Assembly: GCF_013215705.1 (NCBI RefSeq)
Contig: NZ_JABSQR010000011.1
Coordinates: 102,674 to 166,673 of the forward strand
Length of the DNA stretch: 64,000 bases
Source of the DNA: Moritella sp.
GTDB lineage: Bacteria; Pseudomonadota; Gammaproteobacteria; Enterobacterales; Moritellaceae
Direction of reading: 5' to 3'
The stretch's first letter is position 1; each line of letters starts with the position of its first letter. This document shows positions 28,046 to 36,620 of the stretch, one piece after another. Both the position numbers and the translations under genes were made by a program. The notes under the pieces are model-generated. The model was not told the origin of the DNA. It saw nothing but the letters and a program-made list of their open reading frames with translations, and ran no database searches.

Positions 28046-28378
28046 ATGTTTGAATTAAAAACAATCGCACTTTTTTTCGTCACGGCTATTGCTGAAATCA
28101 TTGGCTGTTATTTACCTTATCTTTGGCTTAAACAAGATAAGAGTATATTACTGCTAATCCCTGCTGCTGCAAGTCTTGCACTGTTTGCATGGTTACTATC
28201 ACTGCACCCAGACGCTGCAGGTCGTGTTTATGCCGCATATGGTGGTGTCTACATTTTCGTCGCCATGCTCTGGCTCTGGGGCGTAGATGGTATTAAACCT
28301 ACCATGTGGGATATGATTGGCGCTTCAGTCGCGCTTGTTGGCATGGCTATTATTATGTTCGCACCAAGAGCCTCGTAA
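28046..28378 (+). CDS. ynfA: YnfA-family (UPF0060) small membrane protein
   Basis: 110 residues, four transmembrane helices, with the family segments [16 protein letters not shown] (about 14-29), [18 protein letters not shown] (about 54-71) and [22 protein letters not shown]. YnfA resembles small multidrug transporters and is usually considered a drug-efflux-like protein. It ends 26 nt inside the convergent amidotransferase gene. It could be ordinary chromosome at the right edge of the array or a last cassette without its own site; I favour the former. Confidence 0.9.
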   Translation: MFELKTIALFFVTAIAEIIGCYLPYLWLKQDKSILLLIPAAASLALFAWLLSLHPDAAGRVYAAYGGVYIFVAMLWLWGVDGIKPTMWDMIGASVALVGMAIIMFAPRAS

Positions 28379-29084
28379 CCATAGTCTGCCTTAAAAATGC
28401 TAAGATCCACTTGGTGATCAGCTTATCATCTGCTTGATAGCTGAGTGACGTCACCGCCAACTCGATTGTATCAGCAGGGATAATATCGCGACGCTGCTCC
28501 ATCAGTGCTTCGGAATATAGCGCTGTAAACTCTGGATGTCCTTGCAAACCAAGAAAGTGAGAGTCCACTTGGAACATACTGTACGGACAAAAATCATTGC
28601 TCATCAATACGGTTGCACTATGGGGTAATTTACAGACTTGGTCTTGGTGGCAAACAACCAGCGCGATATTAGCTTGCTTCGGCTGCATCCAGCTAGGCTC
28701 AGCTAGCACATTAGCATGAGCAATACCGACTCCCCATCCCAGTGGGCTTTTTTCAACTTCCCCGCCCAGTGCTTTAGCGATGAGTTGATGACCAAAACAA
28801 ATACCGACTAAACCTTTACGAGCCGTATAAAGCGCACGAATAAAATCTTCCAGTTGTCGGACCCAAAGGTCGTCATCATTAGCCCCCCATTTACTACCAC
28901 TGCAAATGTAAGCGTCACATTCATCAATATGTTGTGGAAACTGACCATTTATCACCAAATAAAAACGAAGTTCTAATGCTTTATCTACTTGCTGGAATAG
29001 CGCCTCAAACATAGACGCATAATTACCAAAATCAGGCTGCAAACTACTGCGTACATCGTCACATTGTAAGATACCGAGTTTCAT
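28353..29084 (-). CDS. Class-I glutamine amidotransferase-like hydrolase
   Basis: 243 residues. The catalytic triad of the class-I fold is visible: Cys in [11 protein letters not shown] (about residue 96), His and Glu in [11 protein letters not shown] (about 182-184). No partner synthetase domain is fused. As the fourth gene downstream of a GS-like ligase, an aldehyde dehydrogenase and an alcohol dehydrogenase, it is placed like PuuD, which hydrolyses gamma-glutamyl-amino acids, so I infer it releases the product of a gamma-glutamyl pathway. Other amidotransferase-like roles remain possible. Its 3' end overlaps ynfA. Confidence 0.78.
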   Translation of the reverse strand: MKLGILQCDDVRSSLQPDFGNYASMFEALFQQVDKALELRFYLVINGQFPQHIDECDAYICSGSKWGANDDDLWVRQLEDFIRALYTARKGLVGICFGHQLIAKALGGEVEKSPLGWGVGIAHANVLAEPSWMQPKQANIALVVCHQDQVCKLPHSATVLMSNDFCPYSMFQVDSHFLGLQGHPEFTALYSEALMEQRRDIIPADTIELAVTSLSYQADDKLITKWILAFLRQTMVTRLLVRT

Positions 29085-29110
29085 AATCTTGTCTCTATTA
29101 TTGCAGATAT

Positions 29111-30280
29111 TTACAGATCGCCATGTATCGCTGACAAGTAAATATCAGCGTATTGCTGCGCATCAAATTTAATAGGATTACCGCCTGCCGATGGGTCCTG
29201 CTCTGCCATGATGCCGATTTCAGTGACACGCTCAGCATCAATACCTATCTCACCCAGAGAATGGGGAATATCAAGTTGTTTACGCAACGTTAATACCCAG
29301 TCTAAAAAGCTATCAAAGTCCGTATCCTCCAACTCCAGGTAACGGCTTAAGCGCGTTAGTTTGGCCTCAATGGCACTGCGGTTGGCCTTTAATACATATG
29401 GCATTAAGATAGCGTTCAATAAACCATGATGACTATCGTAAAGTGCACCGATAGGATGAGCGAGCGCGTGCATACCACCAAGACCACGTTGGAAAGCAGT
29501 TGAGCCCATCGTCGACGCAGTCATCATTTGCGCCCTCGCTTCAAGATCGCTCCCCTCTTCTACTGCACGTGGTAGATATGCTTTAATCAGACGAATAGCC
29601 TCTAACGCAATGCCTTCCGCCATAGGATGATAACCATTCGTACAATACGCTTCTAAGGCGTGGGATAGTGCATCCATACCCGTTGCAGCGGTTAACTTAG
29701 CAGGTAAGCCGACGCTCAGCTGTGGATCTAAAATCACAATAGCGGGCAACATATTCGGATGAAAAATAATGCGTTTAATGTGATGTTTACTATCCGTGAT
29801 CACCGAAGCACGCCCGACTTCTGAACCTGTGCCGGATGTGGTTGGTACTGCGACCACAGCAGCCATACCTTCAGTACGCACGTTTAACCAGTTATCACCC
29901 ACATCTTCAAAATCCCAGAGAGGACGATCTTGACCTACCATCAAGGCCACAGCTTTAGCGGCATCAAGTGCAGACCCGCCACCAAATGCAATGATACCGT
30001 CATGTTTACCACGCCTGTATGCATGCACCCCTTCGGTGACGTTCTCACCAGTTGGATTCCCCTTAATCTGTGAAAAAAGACCACACTTTAAACCGGCTTG
30101 TTGGCAGTTGGCTAACGCAGCTTGCACCATAGGTAGGTCAACTAGCCCCGGATCGGTAATTAATAACGGCGATGCCATGCCCAATTCTTGACAAGTGATG
30201 GGTAGCTCTTGAATGCGGCCAATACCTGCGCGGATAGCAGTGGGATAATGCCAATTAGCAGTAAATTGATTAAGTTCCAT
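29111..30280 (-). CDS. Iron-containing alcohol dehydrogenase
   Basis: Group III alcohol dehydrogenase of 389 residues. The NAD-binding GIIAFGGGSALDAAKAVAL (about 90-108), the TTSGTGSEV motif (about 147-155) and metal-binding segments GMDALSHALEAYC and GGMHALAHPIGALYDSHHG are intact. The ATG at 30280 with AAGGAG upstream is the natural start; an upstream ATG (30310) would add ten residues without support. It lies between the aldehyde dehydrogenase (57 nt upstream) and the amidotransferase. In this operon it probably oxidises a gamma-glutamylated amino alcohol. Confidence 0.87.
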   Translation of the reverse strand: MELNQFTANWHYPTAIRAGIGRIQELPITCQELGMASPLLITDPGLVDLPMVQAALANCQQAGLKCGLFSQIKGNPTGENVTEGVHAYRRGKHDGIIAFGGGSALDAAKAVALMVGQDRPLWDFEDVGDNWLNVRTEGMAAVVAVPTTSGTGSEVGRASVITDSKHHIKRIIFHPNMLPAIVILDPQLSVGLPAKLTAATGMDALSHALEAYCTNGYHPMAEGIALEAIRLIKAYLPRAVEEGSDLEARAQMMTASTMGSTAFQRGLGGMHALAHPIGALYDSHHGLLNAILMPYVLKANRSAIEAKLTRLSRYLELEDTDFDSFLDWVLTLRKQLDIPHSLGEIGIDAERVTEIGIMAEQDPSAGGNPIKFDAQQYADIYLSAIHGDL

Positions 30281-30337
30281 GACTTCTCCTTTACAGTGAA
30301 ACCTTGCCAAAACCTATTTTTAAAGCGGGTGTGAACA

Positions 30338-31735
30338 CTATTGTAAAATTTTAATGTGGAATGATTTTGGACGCGTTAACGACTCATAACCTAATGTTGA
30401 TAAAGTACAGCCCCGTCCCGAGTTCTTCACCCCCGTCCACGCCAACGCAGGATCGAGGTAGTCACAACGATTAACAAAGAAAGTCCCTGTATCTAATTGC
30501 TCACCAATCGCGATAGCAGAGTCGATATCTTGAGTAAATACCGATGCAGAGAGACCAAACTCAGAATCATTCATTAGTGATATGGCTTCTTCATCACTGT
30601 CGACTTTCATAATACCAACGACAGGTCCAAAGCTCTCTTCGGTCATGACCCGCATTTGGTGATCCACATTGGTTAATAGTTGCGGAGCCAGATAAGGTGT
30701 GCCGACTTCATCCAGCGGAAAATCAACTGACTTTATATGCGCAATAGCTCCTTTAGAAATTGCATCTTGTATTTGTGAACGCACAAAGTCAGCCGCTGAC
30801 GCTTTTACCATCGGACCTAATGTAGTGCAGACATCATCAGGTCGTCCAAGCTGATAACCTTTAACTAGATCGACAGACTTGCGGACAAATTCGTCAAACA
30901 CGCGGCTATCTACATAGATACGCTCGATGCCACAGCAAGACTGTCCAGAATTGAAGAATGCACCATCAATGCAAGTTGCGACCGCATGTTCGATATCGGC
31001 ATCGGCACGGACATAAGCCGGATCTTTCCCTCCGAGCTCTAAACCAACACCAATAAAACGCCCGCAACTGGCGCTTTCAACCATGGATCCACCAGCGACC
31101 GAGCCAGTAAAAGCCACATAATCAATGCGGCTATCCTTGATCGCCGCTTCGGTATCAGCATGACTAAGATGTAAATATTGGAATACGCCAGCCGGTAAAC
31201 CGGCTTTTTGAAAGGCATTGAATAATTGCTCAGCACATAATGGCGTCTGTGCGGAAGGCTTTAATACCACGCTATTCCCCGCCATGATGGCAGGTATGAT
31301 GGCATTAATCGACGTGAGATAAGGATAATTCCACGGCGCAATAACAAAGACAGTTCCTAATGCTTCGCGTTTAATGTAACGCAGAAAACCGGTTTTATCT
31401 GGCAGTTTAATTCGTGCTAGAGCGTCATCCGCAGCGTCAATCATATAACGAGCGCGTTCTGCTAAACCCGCGACTTCACCGCGTGCATATTGAATCGGAC
31501 GCCCCATCATCCAGCATAATTCGTCCGCAATTTCATCTTCATTGGCAACGAAAGCATCGACCATTTTATGGCAGATCACAGCACGTTCTTGCAGCGCGAC
31601 ATGATGCCAATTAGCTTGAGCTACAACCGCCTTTTGTAAAGTATCATTAACCTCTTCACTACTGGCGAGAGCACGCTCAACGTAAACAGAGTTATCGATG
31701 GGTGAATAAGTTTGCTGCTGCCTGTTGCTCGTCAT
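30338..31735 (-). CDS. Aldehyde dehydrogenase (NAD(P)-dependent)
   Basis: 465 residues, standard ALDH superfamily. Visible are VIAPWNYPYLTSINAIIPAIMAGNSVVLKPS (cofactor site), FTGSVAGG, the general-base Glu in GLELGGKDPAYV, and the catalytic Cys in FFNSGQSCCGIERIYV. It is close to succinate-semialdehyde-type ALDHs that accept gamma-glutamyl aldehydes. It follows the GS-like gene by 14 nt. I infer that it oxidises the aldehyde produced by the neighbouring iron-type dehydrogenase. Confidence 0.87.
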   Translation of the reverse strand: MTSNRQQQTYSPIDNSVYVERALASSEEVNDTLQKAVVAQANWHHVALQERAVICHKMVDAFVANEDEIADELCWMMGRPIQYARGEVAGLAERARYMIDAADDALARIKLPDKTGFLRYIKREALGTVFVIAPWNYPYLTSINAIIPAIMAGNSVVLKPSAQTPLCAEQLFNAFQKAGLPAGVFQYLHLSHADTEAAIKDSRIDYVAFTGSVAGGSMVESASCGRFIGVGLELGGKDPAYVRADADIEHAVATCIDGAFFNSGQSCCGIERIYVDSRVFDEFVRKSVDLVKGYQLGRPDDVCTTLGPMVKASAADFVRSQIQDAISKGAIAHIKSVDFPLDEVGTPYLAPQLLTNVDHQMRVMTEESFGPVVGIMKVDSDEEAISLMNDSEFGLSASVFTQDIDSAIAIGEQLDTGTFFVNRCDYLDPALAWTGVKNSGRGCTLSTLGYESLTRPKSFHIKILQ

Positions 31736-31749
31736 TATCGATGTGCTCC

Positions 31750-33120
31750 CTAGATGATCTCAAAATAACGTTCTAATTCCCAATCAGTCACCTGTTTTCT
31801 AAATTCACGATCTTCCCACTCGCGGGTAGCGGCATAATGTGCAACAAACGCTTGGCCAAATAGTTCTTTGGCCGCTTCGGAACGTTTTAATTTACGCGCA
31901 GCATCAAACAGGGTTCGTGGTAGCGATAGCGCTTCGGGGTGGTCTTGCTCATAGGCATTACCTTTCACTTGCGCATGTGGTTCTAGTTTCAGCTCTATGC
32001 CCATCAGACCTGACGCTAATGCAGCAGCAAGTGCGAGATAAGGATTGGCATCCGCAGAACCTAGACGATATTCAATACGCTGAGATGTCGCAGATCCCGG
32101 AATAACCCGCAGTGCAGTGGTCCGGTTTTCGACACCCCAAGTAGCATCAAGCGGTGCCCACAATCCCGGCACCATACGGCTATAACTGTTCACCGTCGGT
32201 GCGATCATCGATAAGAATTCCGGCATGTATTTTTGCTGGCCAGCCAGGAAGTGACGTTGAGTATCACTCATGTTGTAATCATTATTCGGGTCGTGGAACA
32301 GCGCCCTGCCATTTTTGTCTTTTAACGAAATATGCATGTGACCACTTTGCCCCGGCCAATCACTTGACCATTTCGCCATGAAGGTAGCCATTAGGTTATT
32401 ACGTTGTGCCCAGACTTTAATGAAGGTTTTGAATAGTGCCGCTTTATCTGCTGCGTCTTGCGCGCCATCATAAGCAATAGCCGCTTCTAATACCCCAGGG
32501 CCAGTTTCGGTATGCAGGCTCTCTAGTGGAAAGTCCATCTCTTCACCTAGGGCCATGATTTGATGATGTAGATCGGCATGCACTGAATTACGGATCATGG
32601 AGTAGCCAAAATAATCTGGGGTCAGTGGCGTTAGATTTTTATAGCCTTTTTCTCGTACTGATTCTGGCGTTTCTTTAAACATGAAGAATTCATATTCAAA
32701 AGCAGCGGTGACATCAAAGCCCATACGATCGGCACGCTCTAATACCCGCCGTAACGTACCACGAGGACAAATCGCTTCGGCTTGATCGCAGAACTCGGCA
32801 ATAAATAACAACATATCGCCTTCGGCAGGCAAATTGCGACAAGTCTCAGGTAAAATACGCACGGGAGCATCGGGATAACCAGTATGCCATCCTGTGTATT
32901 CAATATTATCGTAGAGCTGATCTTTTGCATCCCAGCCTAAAACCACATCACAAAATGAAAAACCACGATCAAGAGAAGAGAAAAATTTATTTTTACTCAT
33001 ATACTTACCACGCATAATACCGTCAATATCAAACAAACCTACTTTGATATGGCTTAAACCACGTTGTACTATAATATGTTTGGCATCGGCAACGGTCTTC
33101 ACTTCTCTTGGATTGAGCAT
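31750..33120 (-). CDS. Glutamine synthetase-like gamma-glutamyl ligase (PuuA/IpuC type)
   Basis: 456 residues, glutamine-synthetase fold. The beta-grasp N-domain has KVGLFDIDGIMRGKYM. The catalytic domain has AAFEYEFFMF (metal Glu), ETGPGVLEAAI, SGQSGHMHISLKD (ATP/metal site), NSYSRMVPGLWAPLDATWG and TALRVIPGS followed by RIEYRLGSADANPYLALAA. It lacks the adenylylation loop of true GlnA and matches the class that joins glutamate to an amine (putrescine, ethanolamine, isopropylamine). It is the first gene of a four-gene operon with ALDH, iron-type ADH and amidotransferase; the substrate amine is not determined. Confidence 0.85.
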   Translation of the reverse strand: MLNPREVKTVADAKHIIVQRGLSHIKVGLFDIDGIMRGKYMSKNKFFSSLDRGFSFCDVVLGWDAKDQLYDNIEYTGWHTGYPDAPVRILPETCRNLPAEGDMLLFIAEFCDQAEAICPRGTLRRVLERADRMGFDVTAAFEYEFFMFKETPESVREKGYKNLTPLTPDYFGYSMIRNSVHADLHHQIMALGEEMDFPLESLHTETGPGVLEAAIAYDGAQDAADKAALFKTFIKVWAQRNNLMATFMAKWSSDWPGQSGHMHISLKDKNGRALFHDPNNDYNMSDTQRHFLAGQQKYMPEFLSMIAPTVNSYSRMVPGLWAPLDATWGVENRTTALRVIPGSATSQRIEYRLGSADANPYLALAAALASGLMGIELKLEPHAQVKGNAYEQDHPEALSLPRTLFDAARKLKRSEAAKELFGQAFVAHYAATREWEDREFRKQVTDWELERYFEII

Positions 33121-33276
33121 AATACATCCTTATATTACAGCGCCTATTCCGACTACGCTTAATAATGTGTGACAGCATCATTCTTAGTATAGGGAGTGTA
33201 AGTGTATTGTGATGAATAAAGTCTACTGCAGCGATAAAATAAAACAAAAAAAGTGAGTAGAATCAGATTAGGATAG

Positions 33277-33395
33277 GTTGATAACCGTATTCAACGCGGT
33301 CTTAATGGCATATTTTTTTGGTGAACGAGTCGCTACGGTGGTGGATTGTCATTAAAAACGTTTGTTAGAATTTGAGCAGAATCTATTCATTTAAT
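33277..33395 (+). pseudogene. Decayed partial duplicate of ogt
   Basis: Three blocks match the intact ogt at 22896-23408 in the same order. Block 33277-33309 corresponds to 23009-23040 (GTTGATAACCGTATTCA). Block 33311-33330 corresponds to 23100-23121 (GGTGAACG context). Block 33331-33395 corresponds to the 3' end 23345-23410 (CTACGGTGGTGG). The intervening segments, including the active-site Cys codon, are deleted and the frame is broken. So an old duplication or recombination copy has decayed here, between the GS-like operon and the cold-shock gene. Confidence 0.75.
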
Positions 33396-33418
33396 AAGCA
33401 TGTTGTGATTGAACAGGC

Positions 33419-33452
33419 AAAAAAAATGGCAAACCCGCAAAGGTTCACCATT
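33419..33452 (-). terminator. Rho-independent terminator of the cold-shock gene
   Basis: On the minus strand, ATGGTGAACC and GGGTTTGCCAT pair imperfectly around a short loop and are followed by eight T. It lies about 45 nt after the stop codon of the cold-shock gene. Confidence 0.75.
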
Positions 33453-33497
33453 CTTTAATATTTGTTCAGCTCATATCAGAACTGAATACATAGCAAA

Positions 33498-33704
33498 CTA
33501 GATAGCTACGATGTTTTCTGCATTCGGGCCTTTTTGACCTTCGCCTACAGTGAATTCTACTTTTTGGCCTTCAGCTAAAGTTTTGAAACCTTCGCTAGCG
33601 ATTGCGCTGAAATGTGCGAATACATCTGGGCCATTTTCTTGCTCGATGAAACCAAAACCTTTAGCTTCGTTAAACCACTTAACCGTACCTTGAACTTTAG
33701 ACAT
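33498..33704 (-). CDS. Cold-shock protein, CspA family
   Basis: 68 residues, a single cold-shock domain. RNA-binding motifs KGFGFIEQ (RNP1, about 15-22) and VFAHFSAI (RNP2, about 28-35) are intact. It is an RNA chaperone in the cytoplasm. The roughly 290-nt region upstream, with no gene in it, would allow the long structured leader typical of cold-inducible csp mRNAs, but no specific cold-box was identified. It has its own terminator. Confidence 0.92.
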   Translation of the reverse strand: MSKVQGTVKWFNEAKGFGFIEQENGPDVFAHFSAIASEGFKTLAEGQKVEFTVGEGQKGPNAENIVAI

Positions 33705-33997
33705 AATAATACCTGTATTTTAATTTGATTTGCCTTAATAGGCTTGAATAGCGTACAAAAAACTGGAACTTAAAAACTACAGAGCGAGGTATTATTAATA
33801 AAACAACGAAATGGAGAATGTAAACAAAAGGCTTTCTTGCTGAGGCACACTCTATAGAATCTAAAATAAAAGTCAAAGTTATTTATTAAAAAAATTTCTG
33901 CTATCTGTAAACATATAGTTGCAGTTTAGTGCACTATGCTAAATTTTAAGTTGATCAAGCAATTACTGGTCTCTATTTAAGACAAGTAATTACCACA

Positions 33998-34882
33998 TTA
34001 ATGAGTGCTGCCTTTTGGTGTCATATTAAAATGACGCTTAAACTCACGGCTGAACTGCGAAGAACTGGAATACCCCACTAATCTTGCGGCATCACTCACT
34101 CTTAAACCCTCTCGTTGGATCAGCTCTTTGGCTTTATTTAAACGCACTTTCTTTAAATATTGCAGTGGTGATTCTAAAGTCACTTTGCGAAATGCTAAAT
34201 GAAATGCAGAGACACTCATGTTGGCTTCTTCGGCCAGATGTTGAACCGTGAGTCCTTCTGAATAATTTTGGTGCATTTTAGTCAGGACTTTCGCCACCCT
34301 TGCGTATTGCCCATCGTGATGGGCTAAATCAAACAATACATGCCCCTCTGATCCTACAAGTGCTCGATATACGATTTCCATTACCAATGACTCACCCAAC
34401 ATTTTAGTATCTAGGTCAGAATGTAATGCCACCATTAAGCGCTTACAACTGTCTAGCATAGGTGTTGCCATTTTGACTGAGCTTAATCCGCATGTTTCTT
34501 GTTTACTTCTCGGTGCATGCTCAAAAGATGCTGCTTCCAATTCATTCACCAAACGGTGTAACAACGTTGGATCCACATTAATGGTTAAGCCTAACAATGG
34601 CACGCCATTCTCAGGTAACGCTTCGCACTCCAATGGCATTGGCACACCAACCACCAGATAGTCTTCAGGCCCATAATGCACCGGCTGATTACCTATGTGT
34701 ATATGCTTGCGTCCCTGCCCCATGACGATTATTCCCGACTGGTACACAAAAGGCTGACGCTGATTGCCTTGGCTACTGCGATAAAACCACACCCCAGGAA
34801 TAGCGGTTTCTTTCATGCCTTCCAAATCATTAAGATCATATTTATCCGCATATATTTGCATCAAATTGCCAAGAGAATTCAT
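33998..34882 (-). CDS. yqhC: AraC-family regulator, YqhC-like
   Basis: 294 residues. The N-terminal half is the AraC_N-type cupin domain (GVWFYRSSQGNQRQPFVYQSG ... GPEDYLVVGVPMPLECEA). The C-terminal half carries two helix-turn-helix motifs (LTVQHLAEEANMSVSAFHLAFRK and VSDAARLVGYSSSSQFSREFKRHF). It is divergent from a YqhD-like dehydrogenase with 157 nt between them, the arrangement in which YqhC senses reactive aldehydes and activates yqhD. The symbol is assigned from family and context. Confidence 0.78.
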   Translation of the reverse strand: MNSLGNLMQIYADKYDLNDLEGMKETAIPGVWFYRSSQGNQRQPFVYQSGIIVMGQGRKHIHIGNQPVHYGPEDYLVVGVPMPLECEALPENGVPLLGLTINVDPTLLHRLVNELEAASFEHAPRSKQETCGLSSVKMATPMLDSCKRLMVALHSDLDTKMLGESLVMEIVYRALVGSEGHVLFDLAHHDGQYARVAKVLTKMHQNYSEGLTVQHLAEEANMSVSAFHLAFRKVTLESPLQYLKKVRLNKAKELIQREGLRVSDAARLVGYSSSSQFSREFKRHFNMTPKGSTH

Positions 34883-35039
34883 AGTAGCCCTTAAAATATC
34901 AAGTCATCACCTATATGTTAAAATACGCAACATTAGAGTAATAGGCAATAAAAATGGAGGAAACCGCCTTTTTTAATCTAATTTAAAATAGTAATATGCA
35001 CTTATTGAACAAATAAAAATAAAAATAAAAGGACATACA

Positions 35040-36188
35040 ATGAAATTCTCTTATGTTAACCCAACTCAAATCCATTTTGGCCAAGGTCAAATTGAGACTA
35101 TCGCAACGTCTATCCCAAAAGATAAAAAAGTACTTGTGATTTACGGTGGTGGGTCTATTAAGAAAAATGGCGTTTATGACCAAGTTTCTGACGCACTGAA
35201 AGAGCACACATGGACAGAATTTCCCGGTGTTGAAGCAAACCCAACAGTAGAAACCCTAGACAAGGCCGTTGTTATCGCCAAAGAACAAGCAATTGATTAC
35301 ATTCTTGCTGTGGGTGGTGGTTCGGTCATTGATGGTGCAAAATACGTAGCAGCAGCAGCTAAGTACGACGGTAATGGTTGGGATATTTTGATTGGCAAAC
35401 ACCAAGTAACGGATGCGATCCCGCTTGGCGCAATTCTGACATTGCCAGCAACAGGGTCTGAATCAAATTCAGCTTCCGTTATTACTCAAAAATCAACGCA
35501 AACTAAACTGCCATTTATGTCTCCGGCTGTGCAACCTAAGTTTGCTGTACTTGATCCAGATTCAATGAAAACATTACCAGAGCGTCAATTAGTGAATGGT
35601 ATTGTCGATGCATGGGTACACGTTTGTGAGCAATATCTAACACAACCAACGGGTGCGATGGTTCAAGACGGTTATGCTGAAACATTACTTAAAAACTTAC
35701 TAAAATTAGCTGAGCAATACGGTGATCGTGATAACAACGAATGGCGCTCTAACCTGATGTGGACAGCAAACCAAGCACTAAATGGTTTAATTGGTTCTGG
35801 CGTAACGCATGACTGGGCAACGCACATGATTGGTCATGAATTAACCGCCTTATACAATGTTGATCATGCGCGTTCGTTATCTATCATCCAACCATCTTTA
35901 CTGCGTAATCAAATTGAAGCAAAACGCGCTAAATTGGAACAACTAGGTAAAAATGTATTTGGCTTAGCAGCGTCTTCGGATCTCGCTGAGCGTACGATTG
36001 TAGAAATAGAAACCTTCTACCATAGCGTACAACTACCAACACAATTAACTGAACACGGCGATGATAAAGCTTCTGCTATCGATACCATCATCAAACAACT
36101 TGAAACTCACGGCATGGTTGCGCTAGGTGAAAACCAAGCGATTACCCTAGACGTTTCTCGTCAAATATTAGAAGACGCAGTGAAGTAA
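35040..36188 (+). CDS. yqhD: NADPH-dependent iron-type alcohol dehydrogenase / aldehyde reductase, YqhD-like
   Basis: 382 residues. The N-terminus FSYVNPTQIHFGQGQI is typical of YqhD and butanol dehydrogenases. Nucleotide-binding YGGGSIKKNGVYDQV and LAVGGGSVIDGAKYVA, then LPATGSESNSASVIT, and metal ligands in DAWVHVCEQYLTQP and GVTHDWATHMIGHELTALYNVDHARSL are intact. The enzyme reduces short-chain and lipid-derived aldehydes. It is divergent from the YqhC-like regulator and has a strong terminator downstream. Confidence 0.87.
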   Translation: MKFSYVNPTQIHFGQGQIETIATSIPKDKKVLVIYGGGSIKKNGVYDQVSDALKEHTWTEFPGVEANPTVETLDKAVVIAKEQAIDYILAVGGGSVIDGAKYVAAAAKYDGNGWDILIGKHQVTDAIPLGAILTLPATGSESNSASVITQKSTQTKLPFMSPAVQPKFAVLDPDSMKTLPERQLVNGIVDAWVHVCEQYLTQPTGAMVQDGYAETLLKNLLKLAEQYGDRDNNEWRSNLMWTANQALNGLIGSGVTHDWATHMIGHELTALYNVDHARSLSIIQPSLLRNQIEAKRAKLEQLGKNVFGLAASSDLAERTIVEIETFYHSVQLPTQLTEHGDDKASAIDTIIKQLETHGMVALGENQAITLDVSRQILEDAVK

Positions 36189-36219
36189 TAACACCCTCGA
36201 TAAAACACGTTCTAATAGC

Positions 36220-36255
36220 AAAAGCCAATACCATTAATATGGTATTGGCTTTTTG
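36220..36255 (+). terminator. Rho-independent terminator after yqhD
   Basis: AAAGCCAATACCA pairs perfectly with TGGTATTGGCTTT across a short loop, followed by TTTT. It is a strong intrinsic terminator 32 nt after the stop codon. Confidence 0.88.
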
Positions 36256-36620
36256 GGGTTGTAGATTGCTAACGCGCCGTTGAAGGCCTTAGCCCAGTAC
36301 CAGTAAGTGCTGTTAGATGTGGTATATACATATTCAATAAGTTCTTCTGTTCCAATACTGGTTCCGTTTCTTCGCTATTGAACATAATTTTAGGCGCTAA
36401 GGCTAGTCTAAATATCTTGTTTAATAAGCAACACTGTCATTTCCACTCGCGTACAAGTGCCTATACTTGGGCTAACATTGGTTATTCGACCAGCAATACA
36501 TCGCATTCATTAATCGTGTGCGTTGATATTAAACAGTGTGAAAATTTTGATTGAATTGGTGTATATAAACCATTAAAGTTACGATTTTTTTACAACTCAG
36601 CCAGCAGAGGAATACTCATA
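36256..36620. other. Intergenic region upstream of the ABC-like gene
   Basis: 365 nt, AT-rich, no coding sequence seen. It presumably holds the promoter of the gene at 36621, whose ATG is preceded by AGAGGAA. No operator is recognisable. Confidence 0.4.

Noticed and set aside
28046..28378. ynfA as a seventh cassette
   Set aside because: No attC-type site follows it and it overlaps a convergent chromosomal gene, so ordinary chromosome is the simpler reading.
29111..33120. Putrescine (puu) operon
   Set aside because: There is no PuuB-type amine oxidase or aminotransferase; an iron-type alcohol dehydrogenase is present instead, pointing to an amino alcohol.
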